Shown here: positions 7,808 through 17,564 of the stretch, one piece after another
How positions within the stretch are numbered: the stretch's first letter is position 1
Layout: every line of letters starts with the position of its first letter
DNA from: a virus
IMG/VR virus record: IMGVR_UViG_3300025071_000006
Span: 51,479-115,478 of that record
Reading direction: 5' to 3' (one strand)
DNA: 64,000 bases
Notes under the pieces: model-generated
The model's input: the letters and a program-made list of their open reading frames with translations, nothing else
Told to the model about the DNA's origin: nothing
Databases searched by the model: none
Program-made: the position numbers and the translations under genes

Positions 7808-8536
7808 ATGGCAACATTAAGAAAATTAGTTTCAGACGTGCGATCAATGCACAAGATTTTATCAACGGATGCACTTATAACAGATCGAGCAATCGCTTCT
7901 GAGGTTAAGAATACTGCTCAATTGTTAATTAAAAGAGAAACTAACTTAAGAAAGCTATGGGCAAGTGATACATTGTTTACTACAATACCTTGTTTAGAGA
8001 TGAAGGAAGTACCTATCTCTGAATGTTGTGAGTATGCAGACGAGTGTAGTGTGTCACGAACAGTATTTAAGTTGCCTAGGATCTCCGAAGGTAACTATCA
8101 GTATGTAATTCAAGGTGTATATTCTATAGATGCCATGGGTGGAAGAGGTACTAAATTAAAAGAAATAACAATCAATAGATATATTAATCTATTAAAACTA
8201 CCTATAATAAAAAATGATTATTACTTCTGGATATCTAGTGGGTATCTTTATGTAAATAATCCTTTATTAAAAGCAATAAGGTTAACAGCATTCTTTGAAG
8301 AAGATGTACCTAACGAGATCATGTATCCAGAATGTGGATGTGGAAGTCCTGAATATACAGATGAAGAGTATTGTAAAAATCCTTTAGACAAGGAATATGC
8401 ATTACCTGGTTATTTAGAACAACAAGCATTATCATTAACTTCTCAAAAGTTATTGTCAACATATTTCCAAATTAAGGATGATATGAGTAATGAAGGCATA
8501 GATGGACAAGCTCCAAATGCTCAACCTACAAACTAG
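7808..8536 (+). CDS. Crassvirales-type conserved structural (ring) protein
   Basis: 242 residues. The segments LSTDALITDRAIASEVKN, IKRETNLRKLWASDTLFTT, PCLEMKEVP, LPRISEGNYQYVIQGVYSI and ITINRYINLLKLPIIK match, from memory, a family highly conserved across crAss-like phages and assigned to the ring or adaptor assembly below the portal. An acidic FFEEDVPNEI motif and a Cys-rich CGCGSP loop follow. The C-terminal ~20 residues are low-complexity Asn/Gln/Pro. It is the first of four consecutive head-tail-junction genes. The role is inferred from family and synteny; the stop is TAG. Confidence 0.75.
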   Translation: MATLRKLVSDVRSMHKILSTDALITDRAIASEVKNTAQLLIKRETNLRKLWASDTLFTTIPCLEMKEVPISECCEYADECSVSRTVFKLPRISEGNYQYVIQGVYSIDAMGGRGTKLKEITINRYINLLKLPIIKNDYYFWISSGYLYVNNPLLKAIRLTAFFEEDVPNEIMYPECGCGSPEYTDEEYCKNPLDKEYALPGYLEQQALSLTSQKLLSTYFQIKDDMSNEGIDGQAPNAQPTN

Positions 8537-8544
8537 AACTATAT

Positions 8545-9024
8545 ATGTCAAGAGTAGCAGTTGACTGGAGAAGTGCAAGTAAAAATAATTACGAAGACTT
8601 CTGTAAAAAGAACCCTTTGATATCTCTTACTTTTGATGAGTGGAGAAATATTCTGTATGCATTTAATGAATCATTCAAATACTACATTTTAGAGACAGGA
8701 GAGAAAGAAAAATTACCTACTGGGTTTGGAGAGTTTTCTATTAACAAAAAGAAAAGAAGAAGAACTAAAGGAATTGACGGTAAGGAATTTGTAAATCTTC
8801 CTATTGATTGGCAGAAAACTAAACAGAAAGGAAAGGTTATATATAACTTTAACTATCACACAGAAGGATACTTCTTTGGTTGGATGTGGTTTAAACAAAG
8901 TGCTAGATTTAGAAATTCTGATCTATGGTACTTTAAACCTTCTAGAAGAACTTCAAGAGATCTTTCTCACTACTTAAAAGCAGACAATAAATACCAACAC
9001 ATATACCATGAATGGAAAAAATAA
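8545..9024 (+). CDS. Crassvirales-type small structural (ring/adaptor) protein
   Basis: 159 residues, basic. Recognisable features are a YILETGEKEKLPTGFGEFSI segment, a KKKRRR cluster, and NYHTEGYFFGWMWFKQSARF followed by WYFKPSRRTSRDLS. This His-Thr-Glu-Gly-Tyr-Phe core recurs in small head-tail-junction proteins of crAss-like phages next to the ring protein upstream. Many aromatic and Arg residues suggest tight protein-protein packing. It sits 8 bp after the ring protein and 3 bp before the tail-tube-type gene. The role is inferred from synteny. Confidence 0.7.
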   Translation: MSRVAVDWRSASKNNYEDFCKKNPLISLTFDEWRNILYAFNESFKYYILETGEKEKLPTGFGEFSINKKKRRRTKGIDGKEFVNLPIDWQKTKQKGKVIYNFNYHTEGYFFGWMWFKQSARFRNSDLWYFKPSRRTSRDLSHYLKADNKYQHIYHEWKK

Positions 9025-9027
9025 CTT

Positions 9028-10032
9028 ATGTCATACTATTATAAATACGATTTTGTATCCCCAGAACCATTATATGCAACAGTAAAAGAAGAACTTAAAA
9101 GTTATTTTGATACTGGAGCTGTAGATGATTTATTATTCCCTACCTACCTAGATAAGTGTCTTAGGAAGATGGGTAGGACTACATTTCAAATTACTACTGA
9201 GATTTTATTTGTGGACGACTTTCAAGCAAGACTTCCTGATAACTTTTATGCAGTAAGAGAAGCATGGATGTGTGCAGTAGTGCAAGGAAATCCTTATCCT
9301 GCAGCATCTTCTTTATATACTCAAGCAGTTAACGCTACTACTATTCAAGTAGCTCCTCTAACAATAGGAGGAACTCCTTGTGATAATCCATCATGTCAAC
9401 ATCCTAGTTGTGATGGTACATGTATGCCTACAGTAGTACAAGCTGTATATAAAACAAATAGTGAAATTCCTAGATCCTGGAGACGTTCTTATTTATTAAA
9501 GCCAGGAAATATATCTGCACGTAAAAGTTGTAATTTATCCTATACTAATTCTTGGTCACAATTTAACCAATTAACTTTAGCAGGTCGTGAGTTTACACCT
9601 GGTGCTTCTTCTTTTGACTCTTTTGATATCAGAGATAATAACTTCGTAACAAATTTTAGATCAGGAACAGTACATCTAGTATTTTATGCAACAGACTATG
9701 ATAAAATAGGCAATCAATTAATACCTGATAACTTTCGTGTTAGAGAATACATTGAAGCATTTATTAAATTTAAAGTATTTGAAACTCTTACAAATCAAAC
9801 AGTAGACGAAACATTCAATCAACTACAGACTAAACTTATGTATCATAAACAAGTAATGGATGAAGCCTGGGTAATGGCAGAAACAGAACTTAAAAAAGAA
9901 ACAGTTTATCAAAAGCAAAGAAAAATTATTACTGACTTAAATCGTTTTAACCAATATGAACTTCCAGATGCAAAATCTCAAGTATCAGGTAGATATTCAA
10001 ATAGACGTTGGAGACGTAATGGTTTTAATTAA
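9028..10032 (+). CDS. Tail-tube / head-tail adaptor protein (P22 gp4-like type)
   Basis: 334 residues. The N-terminal half holds helices (VKEELKSYFDTGAVDDLLFPTYLDKCLRKMG, read across two helices) then a DDFQARLPDNFYAVREAWMC segment, the layout of P22 gp4/T7 gp11-type tubular adaptors described in crAss-like phages. A Cys-rich loop (CDNPSCQHPSCDGTC, with four Cys and His that could bind a metal) is inserted at ~115-130. A long helical stretch follows (PDNFRVREYIEAFIKFKVFE), and the C-terminus is basic (RYSNRRWRRNGFN). It lies directly upstream of the muzzle-type protein, as expected for tail assembly. Confidence is moderate on family and high on structural context. Confidence 0.7.
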   Translation: MSYYYKYDFVSPEPLYATVKEELKSYFDTGAVDDLLFPTYLDKCLRKMGRTTFQITTEILFVDDFQARLPDNFYAVREAWMCAVVQGNPYPAASSLYTQAVNATTIQVAPLTIGGTPCDNPSCQHPSCDGTCMPTVVQAVYKTNSEIPRSWRRSYLLKPGNISARKSCNLSYTNSWSQFNQLTLAGREFTPGASSFDSFDIRDNNFVTNFRSGTVHLVFYATDYDKIGNQLIPDNFRVREYIEAFIKFKVFETLTNQTVDETFNQLQTKLMYHKQVMDEAWVMAETELKKETVYQKQRKIITDLNRFNQYELPDAKSQVSGRYSNRRWRRNGFN

Positions 10033-10037
10033 TATAT

Positions 10038-13000
10038 ATGGCTACTAGAAAAGAAATGGATGACTCTGCTTCAGGCTTAACTGCAGCTAAGAAGAAAGCT
10101 GCAGAAGCTAAGAAGATGGAATCTGCTCAGAAAGGTCAAGTGAGAATGGAGTTTAATCAAGCTCAGTCTGGACTTAATATGGACAGTACAATTAACCAGG
10201 TGAAAACAGGGAACCTTACCTATGCTTTAAATGCAACGGTTGAGAACTTTGATTCTAGTTCTATTAATTATCAAAATGAACCTGGTAATGAGCCTTGTCT
10301 TAGTTTTCCTGATGGTTATGAACTTATAGGAAAGCATACTATTCCTGAGAAAAAGAAAAACATATTCTTTTTAGTAAACCCTTTAACTGGTGGAAGTGAA
10401 ATTGGCTTCATGTTTAATAATGATTGTCAGTATCGCACGCTAATCAATGCTCCATGTTTAAACTTTAGTGTTGATCACCCTATACCAAAGGTAGTACATA
10501 AAATAACAAACTGTACCACAGAGATATATTGGACTGATGGATTTAATGCTAGAAGATATTTAAATGTAGAAACAGACGAGAACTTAGAACCAATTGGTCT
10601 TCCTTATACATTAATTTCTGGAAGTCCTAATTGTGATCCTGTATATAGTGATATATTAGACTGTAATCAACTAAAGATACAGCCTAACTTTGACATACCT
10701 TTTTTAGATGTTAATGAAGTAACTAATGTAGGATCATTAGAAGCTGGAATGTATCAGTTTGCTATTCAATACTCTGATGCTACAGGTAATGATTTAACAT
10801 CTTATTATTCAGTAACCAACCCTTGTCCTATTGCTGATCCTCTTATAACAACAGTAAACTTTAACTATCCAGTAGGTAAATCTATTATAGTAAAAGTATC
10901 TAATTTAGATATATCAGGACAATTTAATTACTTCAACTTAGCAGTAATTAAAACTATAAATAATATTACTTCAGTAGAACTAGTAGGTGTTTATAACATT
11001 ACAGAAACTACAGAAGATATAACCTATACAGGAGCAGATCAGACAGCTATAAGATTATCAATAAATGATATATTTGAAAAGTATCCTTATTATGATATTG
11101 CTAAAGATTTAACATCAGTTCAAGATGTATTAGTATGGGATAATTTAACATCTATAGATAGAATCAACTATCAACAGATTGCTAATGATATAACCTTACA
11201 ATGGGAAACTCATAGATTACCTGCTGATGAAAATTATGCTGATGAAGAGAATGCTACAAACTTACGTGGATATATGCGTGATGAAGTGTATGCTTTTGAA
11301 ATAGTATTTCTTCTTAAGAATGGAAAACAAACAGATTCTTTTCATATCCCAGGTCCTAACAATCTTAATGTACAACCTGACATACCCAACACTAATGATG
11401 ATTTTATAGGTGAGCCAGATTACTTTCAAAACGGTATAGGATATAGTCCATATTGGAAGATATATAACAATGCTATAAATCTAGGTTTCTCACCTGGCTA
11501 TCTTTCTACTGAAAGCTACAAAGGACCTTATGAGTTTGGAGAGTTTGCATACTGGGAGTCTACTGAAAAGTATCCTTGTAATAAAGATGTATGGGGTAAT
11601 TTAGCAGATCAACCTATTAGACATCATAAATTTCCAGATGTATTAATTAGTCCCATTATAGAAAGTCCTGTTATTACTTATGACGGAAACAATATGGTTC
11701 CTGTTATGCAAGATAGTAATCCAGTATTCCCTATGGGAGTAAAGATTAATGACAATCAAATTTCAAACTTAATATTAACTTCTGATTTAACACAAGATCA
11801 AAAAGATGATATTGTAGGATTTAAAATAGTTAGAGGAGATCGTGGTACAAATCGTTCAATTATAGCTAAAGGTATACTTAGAAATGTAAACTCTTATATA
11901 AGACAAGATCAAGAGTACTACTATCCTAACTATCCATACAATCAAATTTCTGGAGAAGACTCATTTCTACAAGAGAATAACAATGCTTGGAATTATAAAT
12001 CTAAAGCATGGCTTGTATATATGCCAGATTCTGCATCAACTGCTCTTCCAGGAGTAGATCTTAACATAGTAGTAAATAGTGAGGATGGTGTATTTTCATA
12101 TACCAGTGTCACTAATGGAAGACCTACAGAGGCAGTTATTAAACCTAATTGTATTATAGAAGTATGTTCTATTACAAGACCTGTAGCTCTTAAAGGAGTA
12201 ATGACTATAGGTCCTGGAGATTATGATATATGGAAATGCTTTCATGATAGTGGTGCATATTGTGGTTGGAGATCAGTAACTCAAAATCCTTTTAATAATA
12301 TAAACTTTGATGGAACTCTTGTTGGAAAAAAATGGTGGGCTGCATATTTCTTACCATTTCTTACTGATAAAACAGGTACTGTAATAACTGATTTTGATCC
12401 TGACTTTGATTATGATGGTCAATTTAATGAAGATGCTGGAGGTCATGCTTTTAGACCAGGTATTGAAACTAAACAGTGTGTATCAATTAATGGAAGTAAT
12501 GGTCGTAGACCTATGTTAAAACTAGCACCTCTTGGTAATAATGGAGTTTGTGTAAATGAAGATGGAACTAATGCTGCTAATGGTAATTATTCTCCAGGTT
12601 GTTTTTCAAACCAATGTACTGAAGGTCCTAATGGAGAGGCATGTCAATGTTGTATTGATACAGTTAATGGTGAACCCTCTGGTTTTGGAGAACCTACTAA
12701 TCCTCTTCCTGCAGTAGTACCTAATCCTGATGATTCGACAAATACTTTTACTCCTCAAACAGCTTTGGAAGATGGTGGAAGTGCTTCTCTTAGTGGTACA
12801 AATAGTCGTCAAGGAAGAAGGTCTTGTTTAAATTGTGATAAAGATACACCTATTACACCTTTGGATGGTCCTGATGCTGAAAGAGCAAAAGATATTTTAG
12901 ATAAATTAATATTTAATTCTCCTGACACATCCTTTGGGCAGCCATTTTTAGGTGGTGTACTAAAATTAGAAAGTGTCATGGCTGGAGCTGGGAAGGCTCA

Positions 13001-16000
13001 TTTTGTAGAAGTTAAAGACAACGCTAAGTATAAACTTCTAACTAAAGAGGCTCAACAAGATGCTTTAGATAGTTCAGAAAGAGTAGCTAACATGGGAGCT
13101 GAATGGAATGCTGGTGTAATGTTTACAGTATACCAATCCTATCTTACTATATACATAAATGGTATAACAAGAAAGAACTATGCAATGTCTTTCAACTCAA
13201 GAGCAAATTATGATTATTCTTTTCCTATTGACAATAATGTTAGCAGTGGTATCAAACAAAGAGAGATAGAGCTTGCAAGGTATTTAATACCAGGAGTTCA
13301 ATCATTTAATAATAATGATGCCCCTATAAATAACTGGAATAGAGAATCATCAGTATATATTAAAACTAAAACTAATGACAATTTATTAGCATTACCTATT
13401 CCACAAGATACAAATAGTTTAGCGGCTTCAGATGGAACTTCTAGTATGGTAGAGTATTCAAGATTTGCTATAGGAGATAGTGGTGCTTGTAGTACTCCTG
13501 AAAGAGAACAAGACATAAAGGTGGTTTCCTATTATGCTTCTATGAAAAATATTATACCTAATCAGTGGGGTCAAATAAATTCATTTAAAAGAATAGATAC
13601 AGGATATCAAAAACTATTAAATTCATCTGATAGTGATACTATATTTGGTGGTGATGTATTTATATCTAGATTTACATTTAAAACTAAACTACCATTCTTT
13701 ATAGATAATAGAGTAGAAGCACCTGATGATTCAGACATATTCTTTGATGAGTTAGGTAATGTAGCTTATCCTAAATATTGGCATTCTGCTAGATCTATAC
13801 TGAGTAATTACACAGTAACTAAAGGTGAGGATGCTCCTCAAAATATGTTTAACCTTATTTCTACTAAGGCTAATAATTTTGATTGTCCTAGCGATCCTTC
13901 TTTATATGATGCAAATACAGATAATCCTATTGCAGGTACATACAGAACATTTTATAATGGTTACATGTATTTATGGGCTTATGGTGTTCCTAACTTCTAT
14001 TGTGAAAGTGTATATAATACAGATTTAAGACAGGCTTTTAATACTAAAGAAGGAGACTTTTGGCCTCATGTAAGTAGTGGTATTCCAGACGAGTGGTTTC
14101 AAGAAGTAAATGTTCCAATTGCTCAAGATAATACTTATTACTATAATGTAACTTACTCTAAACAAAACAAAGAGAATTCATTTAGTCAACTTCCTCCAGA
14201 TTGGAGAGAGGAATTATGTTTTACATTTTTCCCATTTAGAGCAATTTACTCTGACTCACAATCAGATACTCCTGATAATAGAGTAAACAATTGGCTAGTG
14301 TATAGGGCTCTTAATTTATTTGACTTTCCACAAAACTATGGTGATCTTATATCATTAGATGGTATTCAAGATAAGGCAGTATTAGCACGATTTGAAAACA
14401 AAGCTTTATTATATAATAAGCTTTTAACTATTGACACTAGTAATCCACAAGCAGCTTACATAGGTAATCCTAAAATGTTTTCTAGTTCTCCTCCGATAGA
14501 TTTTGCAGAAACAGATCTTGGGTATGTAGGATCTCAACACAAGTTTTTACTTAAACTACCATACGGTCAGATTACTGCAGATGCAAAAAGAGGACAGTTA
14601 TTTCTTATTAGTGGAAATAAAGCTGTAGATATAACAGGATTTGGATCAGGAGTAAACAGATTTATGACAAACAGTTTACCTTTTGAGATATTAGAATACT
14701 TCCCAGAAGTAAACATAGATAATAACTTTACAGGATTTGGACTACACGGAGTATATGATAGTAAGTTTGATAGAATTATTATTACAAAACTAGATTATAT
14801 TCCTATAAACTCTTTGATTTATTTTGATATAGTTACACAAAACTTTTATCTGCCATCTTTATTAAATAATGGAATAGATCAACAAATATTCTTAAGTGAT
14901 ACGAAATACTTTTGTAATAAGTCTTGGACTATGTCATTTGATTTTAGTACAAAAAGCTGGATATCGTTTCATAGTTATTTACCAAACTTTTATATAGGAG
15001 AAAATAACTTCTACTATTCAGGAATTAATGGATGCTGTACAAACTTTACTGCTATTCTTGATACTCCAGATAGAAGTAGAATTGATAAAGAAGAACCTAA
15101 TTTGGAAATGATGGTAGGAGTACTAGATGCAGTTGTTCTTATAACAACAAGTACAACAACTACTACTTCTCCTTTATTTACAACTACCACTACAATATAT
15201 ACACCGGATTGTAATTTTAATATATCATTAACAGAAGAGTTGAGTTGTGATATAGATGGTGTAGGATACATAACAGTACCTACTCCTACTACTACAACTT
15301 TGTGTGTAAGACCTACTCCTTTAACTACTTCAACCTTTGTAGAAGGATATCAAATAAAAGGTACAACTTCACCAGTAGTAGGAACAGCTACTGCACAAGA
15401 AGCATGTAGTGTAGCTGCATTTTCATTTAATGATACAAGTACAGAAATTGTACCTATCACTTTTAATTATCAATATCGTGTACTAGATAATTCTACTAGT
15501 ATACTTAACTCTCAAGTCTATTTAGGAATAAGTCAAGACTGTACTATAGTTCCTGATGGTTGGTATAGTGTTCAATATGAGACTGGAACAGTATTCTATG
15601 TAGAAAATGGATTTGTAAAAATAGAACAACCATGTAATTGTAATACTCTTACAACTACTACAACTGTATATGCAGGAGCATTTGATCAATGTTGCACATG
15701 GTTAATGAATGATGACAATGGAACTGTTAATATATATAAAGAAAATATACCAGATATGAATGGTATTCCAGTTACAATTCCTAACTATACTTCTGGTAAG
15801 TTAGCAATTGGACCGAGTACTTTATATGGAGTTTCACCAGGTTTTAATACTACATTTAAGAAATGGAAGATTACAACAAACCCATGGACTGTAGAGGTAG
15901 CTTCAGATTTAACAATAGCTGATAATTCCTTTGGTACAACGGCTGGGATAGTAGTTAAAGATGACAATACACTAATTGCAATAGATACATCTCAAGGATA

Positions 16001-16688
16001 TATAGTAGAAATAGACGCATCAACTGGAATCCCTTCACAGAAAATTCTAGTGGGAGGTAATTATACATACTCAACTAACTTATTATATACTAAAACAGGT
16101 AAATTAATAACAATAGGAAAAAATACTGCGTCAGGAAACTTTCATTATTTCCAGTGGGATTATGATAATGAAGTTGCAAATCCAGAAATAAATACTGAGA
16201 TAATTAATTCAGAATTTGTAAGTTGTAGAGCGATTATGTCATGTGATTGTGAGATCACTATTGTGGCAGAAGGTTCTACTTGTGAGAATTATTTATTCCA
16301 AGTAGAAACAGCCTCTCCTTTTAGAGTGGTAGGAATAGGATGTTTAGACTATGTAGCAAACCCACCTACCTTAGATGATGTCACACCTATATGGAGTAAA
16401 CTTAATATTACAAATGTAACTCAGCAAGCATCTTGTGTTACTAAAGGCACAGATCAATTTGGAACAACAACTACTACAACCACTGCACCTGCAACTACTA
16501 CTACCACAACATCAATATATCCATGTTACGGATATGAAGTAGTAGGACCTCAAGTAGTGTGGTATCCTAACTGTGTAGGAGATGATCAATCAATATCTGT
16601 ACCTACAGGAGAAACTTTACAGTTCTGTTCTTCAGATAATACTATAACTGGTACAGGTATAACTTTATTAGGAGCATGTCCTTTATAA
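10038..16688 (+). CDS. Giant muzzle / tail-stabilisation type protein with Thr-linked C-terminal modules
   Basis: 2216 residues. The N-terminal ~30 residues are Lys/Ala-rich, then KGQVRMEFNQAQSGLNMDST and GNLTYALNATVENFDSSSI begin a beta-rich body of ~1650 residues resembling the crAss-like stabilisation or muzzle protein, described as P22 gp10-like. Hydrolase motifs are not seen. From ~1700 on, four Thr tracts separate small modules: a Cys-containing beta module, a ~110-residue module, a propeller-like domain (~1875-2060) and a ~50-residue Cys module (CYGYEVV to LLGACPL). The same short Cys module occurs in the giant fibre near 48504. It lies 5 bp after the tail-tube gene. The C-terminal part probably projects from the tail tip and may be a host-contact or glycan-bearing stalk. 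Confidence 0.75.
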   Translation: MATRKEMDDSASGLTAAKKKAAEAKKMESAQKGQVRMEFNQAQSGLNMDSTINQVKTGNLTYALNATVENFDSSSINYQNEPGNEPCLSFPDGYELIGKHTIPEKKKNIFFLVNPLTGGSEIGFMFNNDCQYRTLINAPCLNFSVDHPIPKVVHKITNCTTEIYWTDGFNARRYLNVETDENLEPIGLPYTLISGSPNCDPVYSDILDCNQLKIQPNFDIPFLDVNEVTNVGSLEAGMYQFAIQYSDATGNDLTSYYSVTNPCPIADPLITTVNFNYPVGKSIIVKVSNLDISGQFNYFNLAVIKTINNITSVELVGVYNITETTEDITYTGADQTAIRLSINDIFEKYPYYDIAKDLTSVQDVLVWDNLTSIDRINYQQIANDITLQWETHRLPADENYADEENATNLRGYMRDEVYAFEIVFLLKNGKQTDSFHIPGPNNLNVQPDIPNTNDDFIGEPDYFQNGIGYSPYWKIYNNAINLGFSPGYLSTESYKGPYEFGEFAYWESTEKYPCNKDVWGNLADQPIRHHKFPDVLISPIIESPVITYDGNNMVPVMQDSNPVFPMGVKINDNQISNLILTSDLTQDQKDDIVGFKIVRGDRGTNRSIIAKGILRNVNSYIRQDQEYYYPNYPYNQISGEDSFLQENNNAWNYKSKAWLVYMPDSASTALPGVDLNIVVNSEDGVFSYTSVTNGRPTEAVIKPNCIIEVCSITRPVALKGVMTIGPGDYDIWKCFHDSGAYCGWRSVTQNPFNNINFDGTLVGKKWWAAYFLPFLTDKTGTVITDFDPDFDYDGQFNEDAGGHAFRPGIETKQCVSINGSNGRRPMLKLAPLGNNGVCVNEDGTNAANGNYSPGCFSNQCTEGPNGEACQCCIDTVNGEPSGFGEPTNPLPAVVPNPDDSTNTFTPQTALEDGGSASLSGTNSRQGRRSCLNCDKDTPITPLDGPDAERAKDILDKLIFNSPDTSFGQPFLGGVLKLESVMAGAGKAHFVEVKDNAKYKLLTKEAQQDALDSSERVANMGAEWNAGVMFTVYQSYLTIYINGITRKNYAMSFNSRANYDYSFPIDNNVSSGIKQREIELARYLIPGVQSFNNNDAPINNWNRESSVYIKTKTNDNLLALPIPQDTNSLAASDGTSSMVEYSRFAIGDSGACSTPEREQDIKVVSYYASMKNIIPNQWGQINSFKRIDTGYQKLLNSSDSDTIFGGDVFISRFTFKTKLPFFIDNRVEAPDDSDIFFDELGNVAYPKYWHSARSILSNYTVTKGEDAPQNMFNLISTKANNFDCPSDPSLYDANTDNPIAGTYRTFYNGYMYLWAYGVPNFYCESVYNTDLRQAFNTKEGDFWPHVSSGIPDEWFQEVNVPIAQDNTYYYNVTYSKQNKENSFSQLPPDWREELCFTFFPFRAIYSDSQSDTPDNRVNNWLVYRALNLFDFPQNYGDLISLDGIQDKAVLARFENKALLYNKLLTIDTSNPQAAYIGNPKMFSSSPPIDFAETDLGYVGSQHKFLLKLPYGQITADAKRGQLFLISGNKAVDITGFGSGVNRFMTNSLPFEILEYFPEVNIDNNFTGFGLHGVYDSKFDRIIITKLDYIPINSLIYFDIVTQNFYLPSLLNNGIDQQIFLSDTKYFCNKSWTMSFDFSTKSWISFHSYLPNFYIGENNFYYSGINGCCTNFTAILDTPDRSRIDKEEPNLEMMVGVLDAVVLITTSTTTTTSPLFTTTTTIYTPDCNFNISLTEELSCDIDGVGYITVPTPTTTTLCVRPTPLTTSTFVEGYQIKGTTSPVVGTATAQEACSVAAFSFNDTSTEIVPITFNYQYRVLDNSTSILNSQVYLGISQDCTIVPDGWYSVQYETGTVFYVENGFVKIEQPCNCNTLTTTTTVYAGAFDQCCTWLMNDDNGTVNIYKENIPDMNGIPVTIPNYTSGKLAIGPSTLYGVSPGFNTTFKKWKITTNPWTVEVASDLTIADNSFGTTAGIVVKDDNTLIAIDTSQGYIVEIDASTGIPSQKILVGGNYTYSTNLLYTKTGKLITIGKNTASGNFHYFQWDYDNEVANPEINTEIINSEFVSCRAIMSCDCEITIVAEGSTCENYLFQVETASPFRVVGIGCLDYVANPPTLDDVTPIWSKLNITNVTQQASCVTKGTDQFGTTTTTTTAPATTTTTTSIYPCYGYEVVGPQVVWYPNCVGDDQSISVPTGETLQFCSSDNTITGTGITLLGACPL
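15144..15194 (+). repeat. Thr linker tract in muzzle-type protein
   Basis: ACN/AGT codons give a Thr run broken by SPLF, at the boundary between the large body and the C-terminal modules. Confidence 0.8.
16464..16511 (+). repeat. Thr linker tract before the C-terminal Cys module
   Basis: Seven Thr, an APA break, then six Thr, encoded by mixed ACN codons. The tract links the propeller-like region to the last small Cys module. Confidence 0.85.
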
Positions 16689-16694
16689 TTAACT

Positions 16695-17564
16695 ATGGCA
16701 ACAAAAATAATAAATTTAAAAATAACGAGCTCTAGTCCTAATGTAGGACCTTTTGATGTCATTACTGATAACGGAGTTACTGTGGGAACTAATGTTTCAC
16801 TAAGTGATTTTATTTCTGGTATAAGTTATATAGTAGATTCATCTGTAGAAGTGGTAACAATTAAGTCTAATGGTAATTGTGAATTTACAAAGAATTTTAG
16901 TGTTAAAAATATACCTAATCAAACATATATAAATGCTAAATATACTCCAACAAGAACTGGATGTTTATGGACTCATTTAAGAAATGATACTTTATATAAT
17001 TATTACTATGGAGATATAGCTCCTTATATAATTGAGTATCCTTTTGCATATAAATATTACGATGAGATACTACAGAATGTAAAAGATTATAGTAAAGTGT
17101 ATGTATACCTACCTTCTACGTTAGGATCATTTGATTCTAATAGTAAGGTGCAAGTTGATGATAAGTATTTTAATAAAGCTGTTCTTTATAATGGTCAGCA
17201 ATCTACAGGTATAATAGAACTTGTGCCTAAACCTATGAATGACTTAAGTTCATACTTACAGTATCCTATATTAAATAGTGACAGTAAGACTATTACATAT
17301 GCAAAGACAGATAGTTTTTATCAATACAATACTTTCTGGGCACTACAGAAAGATGATCAAGTACCTTTGTTTAAGACATCATGTGAATCGAAATCAATAG
17401 ATAAAGTAGTTAATCAGGACAACATGAATTATGGTGACCTATCATTTAAGAAGTCACAACTAAGAGCTAAGAATTTAAAGGTGAGACACATATTAGATAA
17501 CTCTTCTATAACACATATAGTAAGTCAGTTTATTGTAACACCAGCACAAATATCATATCATTAA
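16695..17564 (+). CDS. GPFD-module protein 5 with C-terminal domain
   Basis: 289 residues. Residues 1-~75 are a divergent copy of the module found at 3937-6240 (VGPFDVITDNGVTVGTNVSLSDF, Cys in NGNCEF). The remaining ~210 residues are Tyr-rich and beta-rich (YYYGDIAPYIIEYPFAYKYY, KVYVYLPSTLG) and end in a basic, helix-prone segment. It lies between the muzzle-type and first cargo-type genes, and its stop overlaps the next start (TAATG). An adaptor or muzzle-associated part is the inference; no family was recognised for the C-terminal domain. Confidence 0.7.
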   Translation: MATKIINLKITSSSPNVGPFDVITDNGVTVGTNVSLSDFISGISYIVDSSVEVVTIKSNGNCEFTKNFSVKNIPNQTYINAKYTPTRTGCLWTHLRNDTLYNYYYGDIAPYIIEYPFAYKYYDEILQNVKDYSKVYVYLPSTLGSFDSNSKVQVDDKYFNKAVLYNGQQSTGIIELVPKPMNDLSSYLQYPILNSDSKTITYAKTDSFYQYNTFWALQKDDQVPLFKTSCESKSIDKVVNQDNMNYGDLSFKKSQLRAKNLKVRHILDNSSITHIVSQFIVTPAQISYH

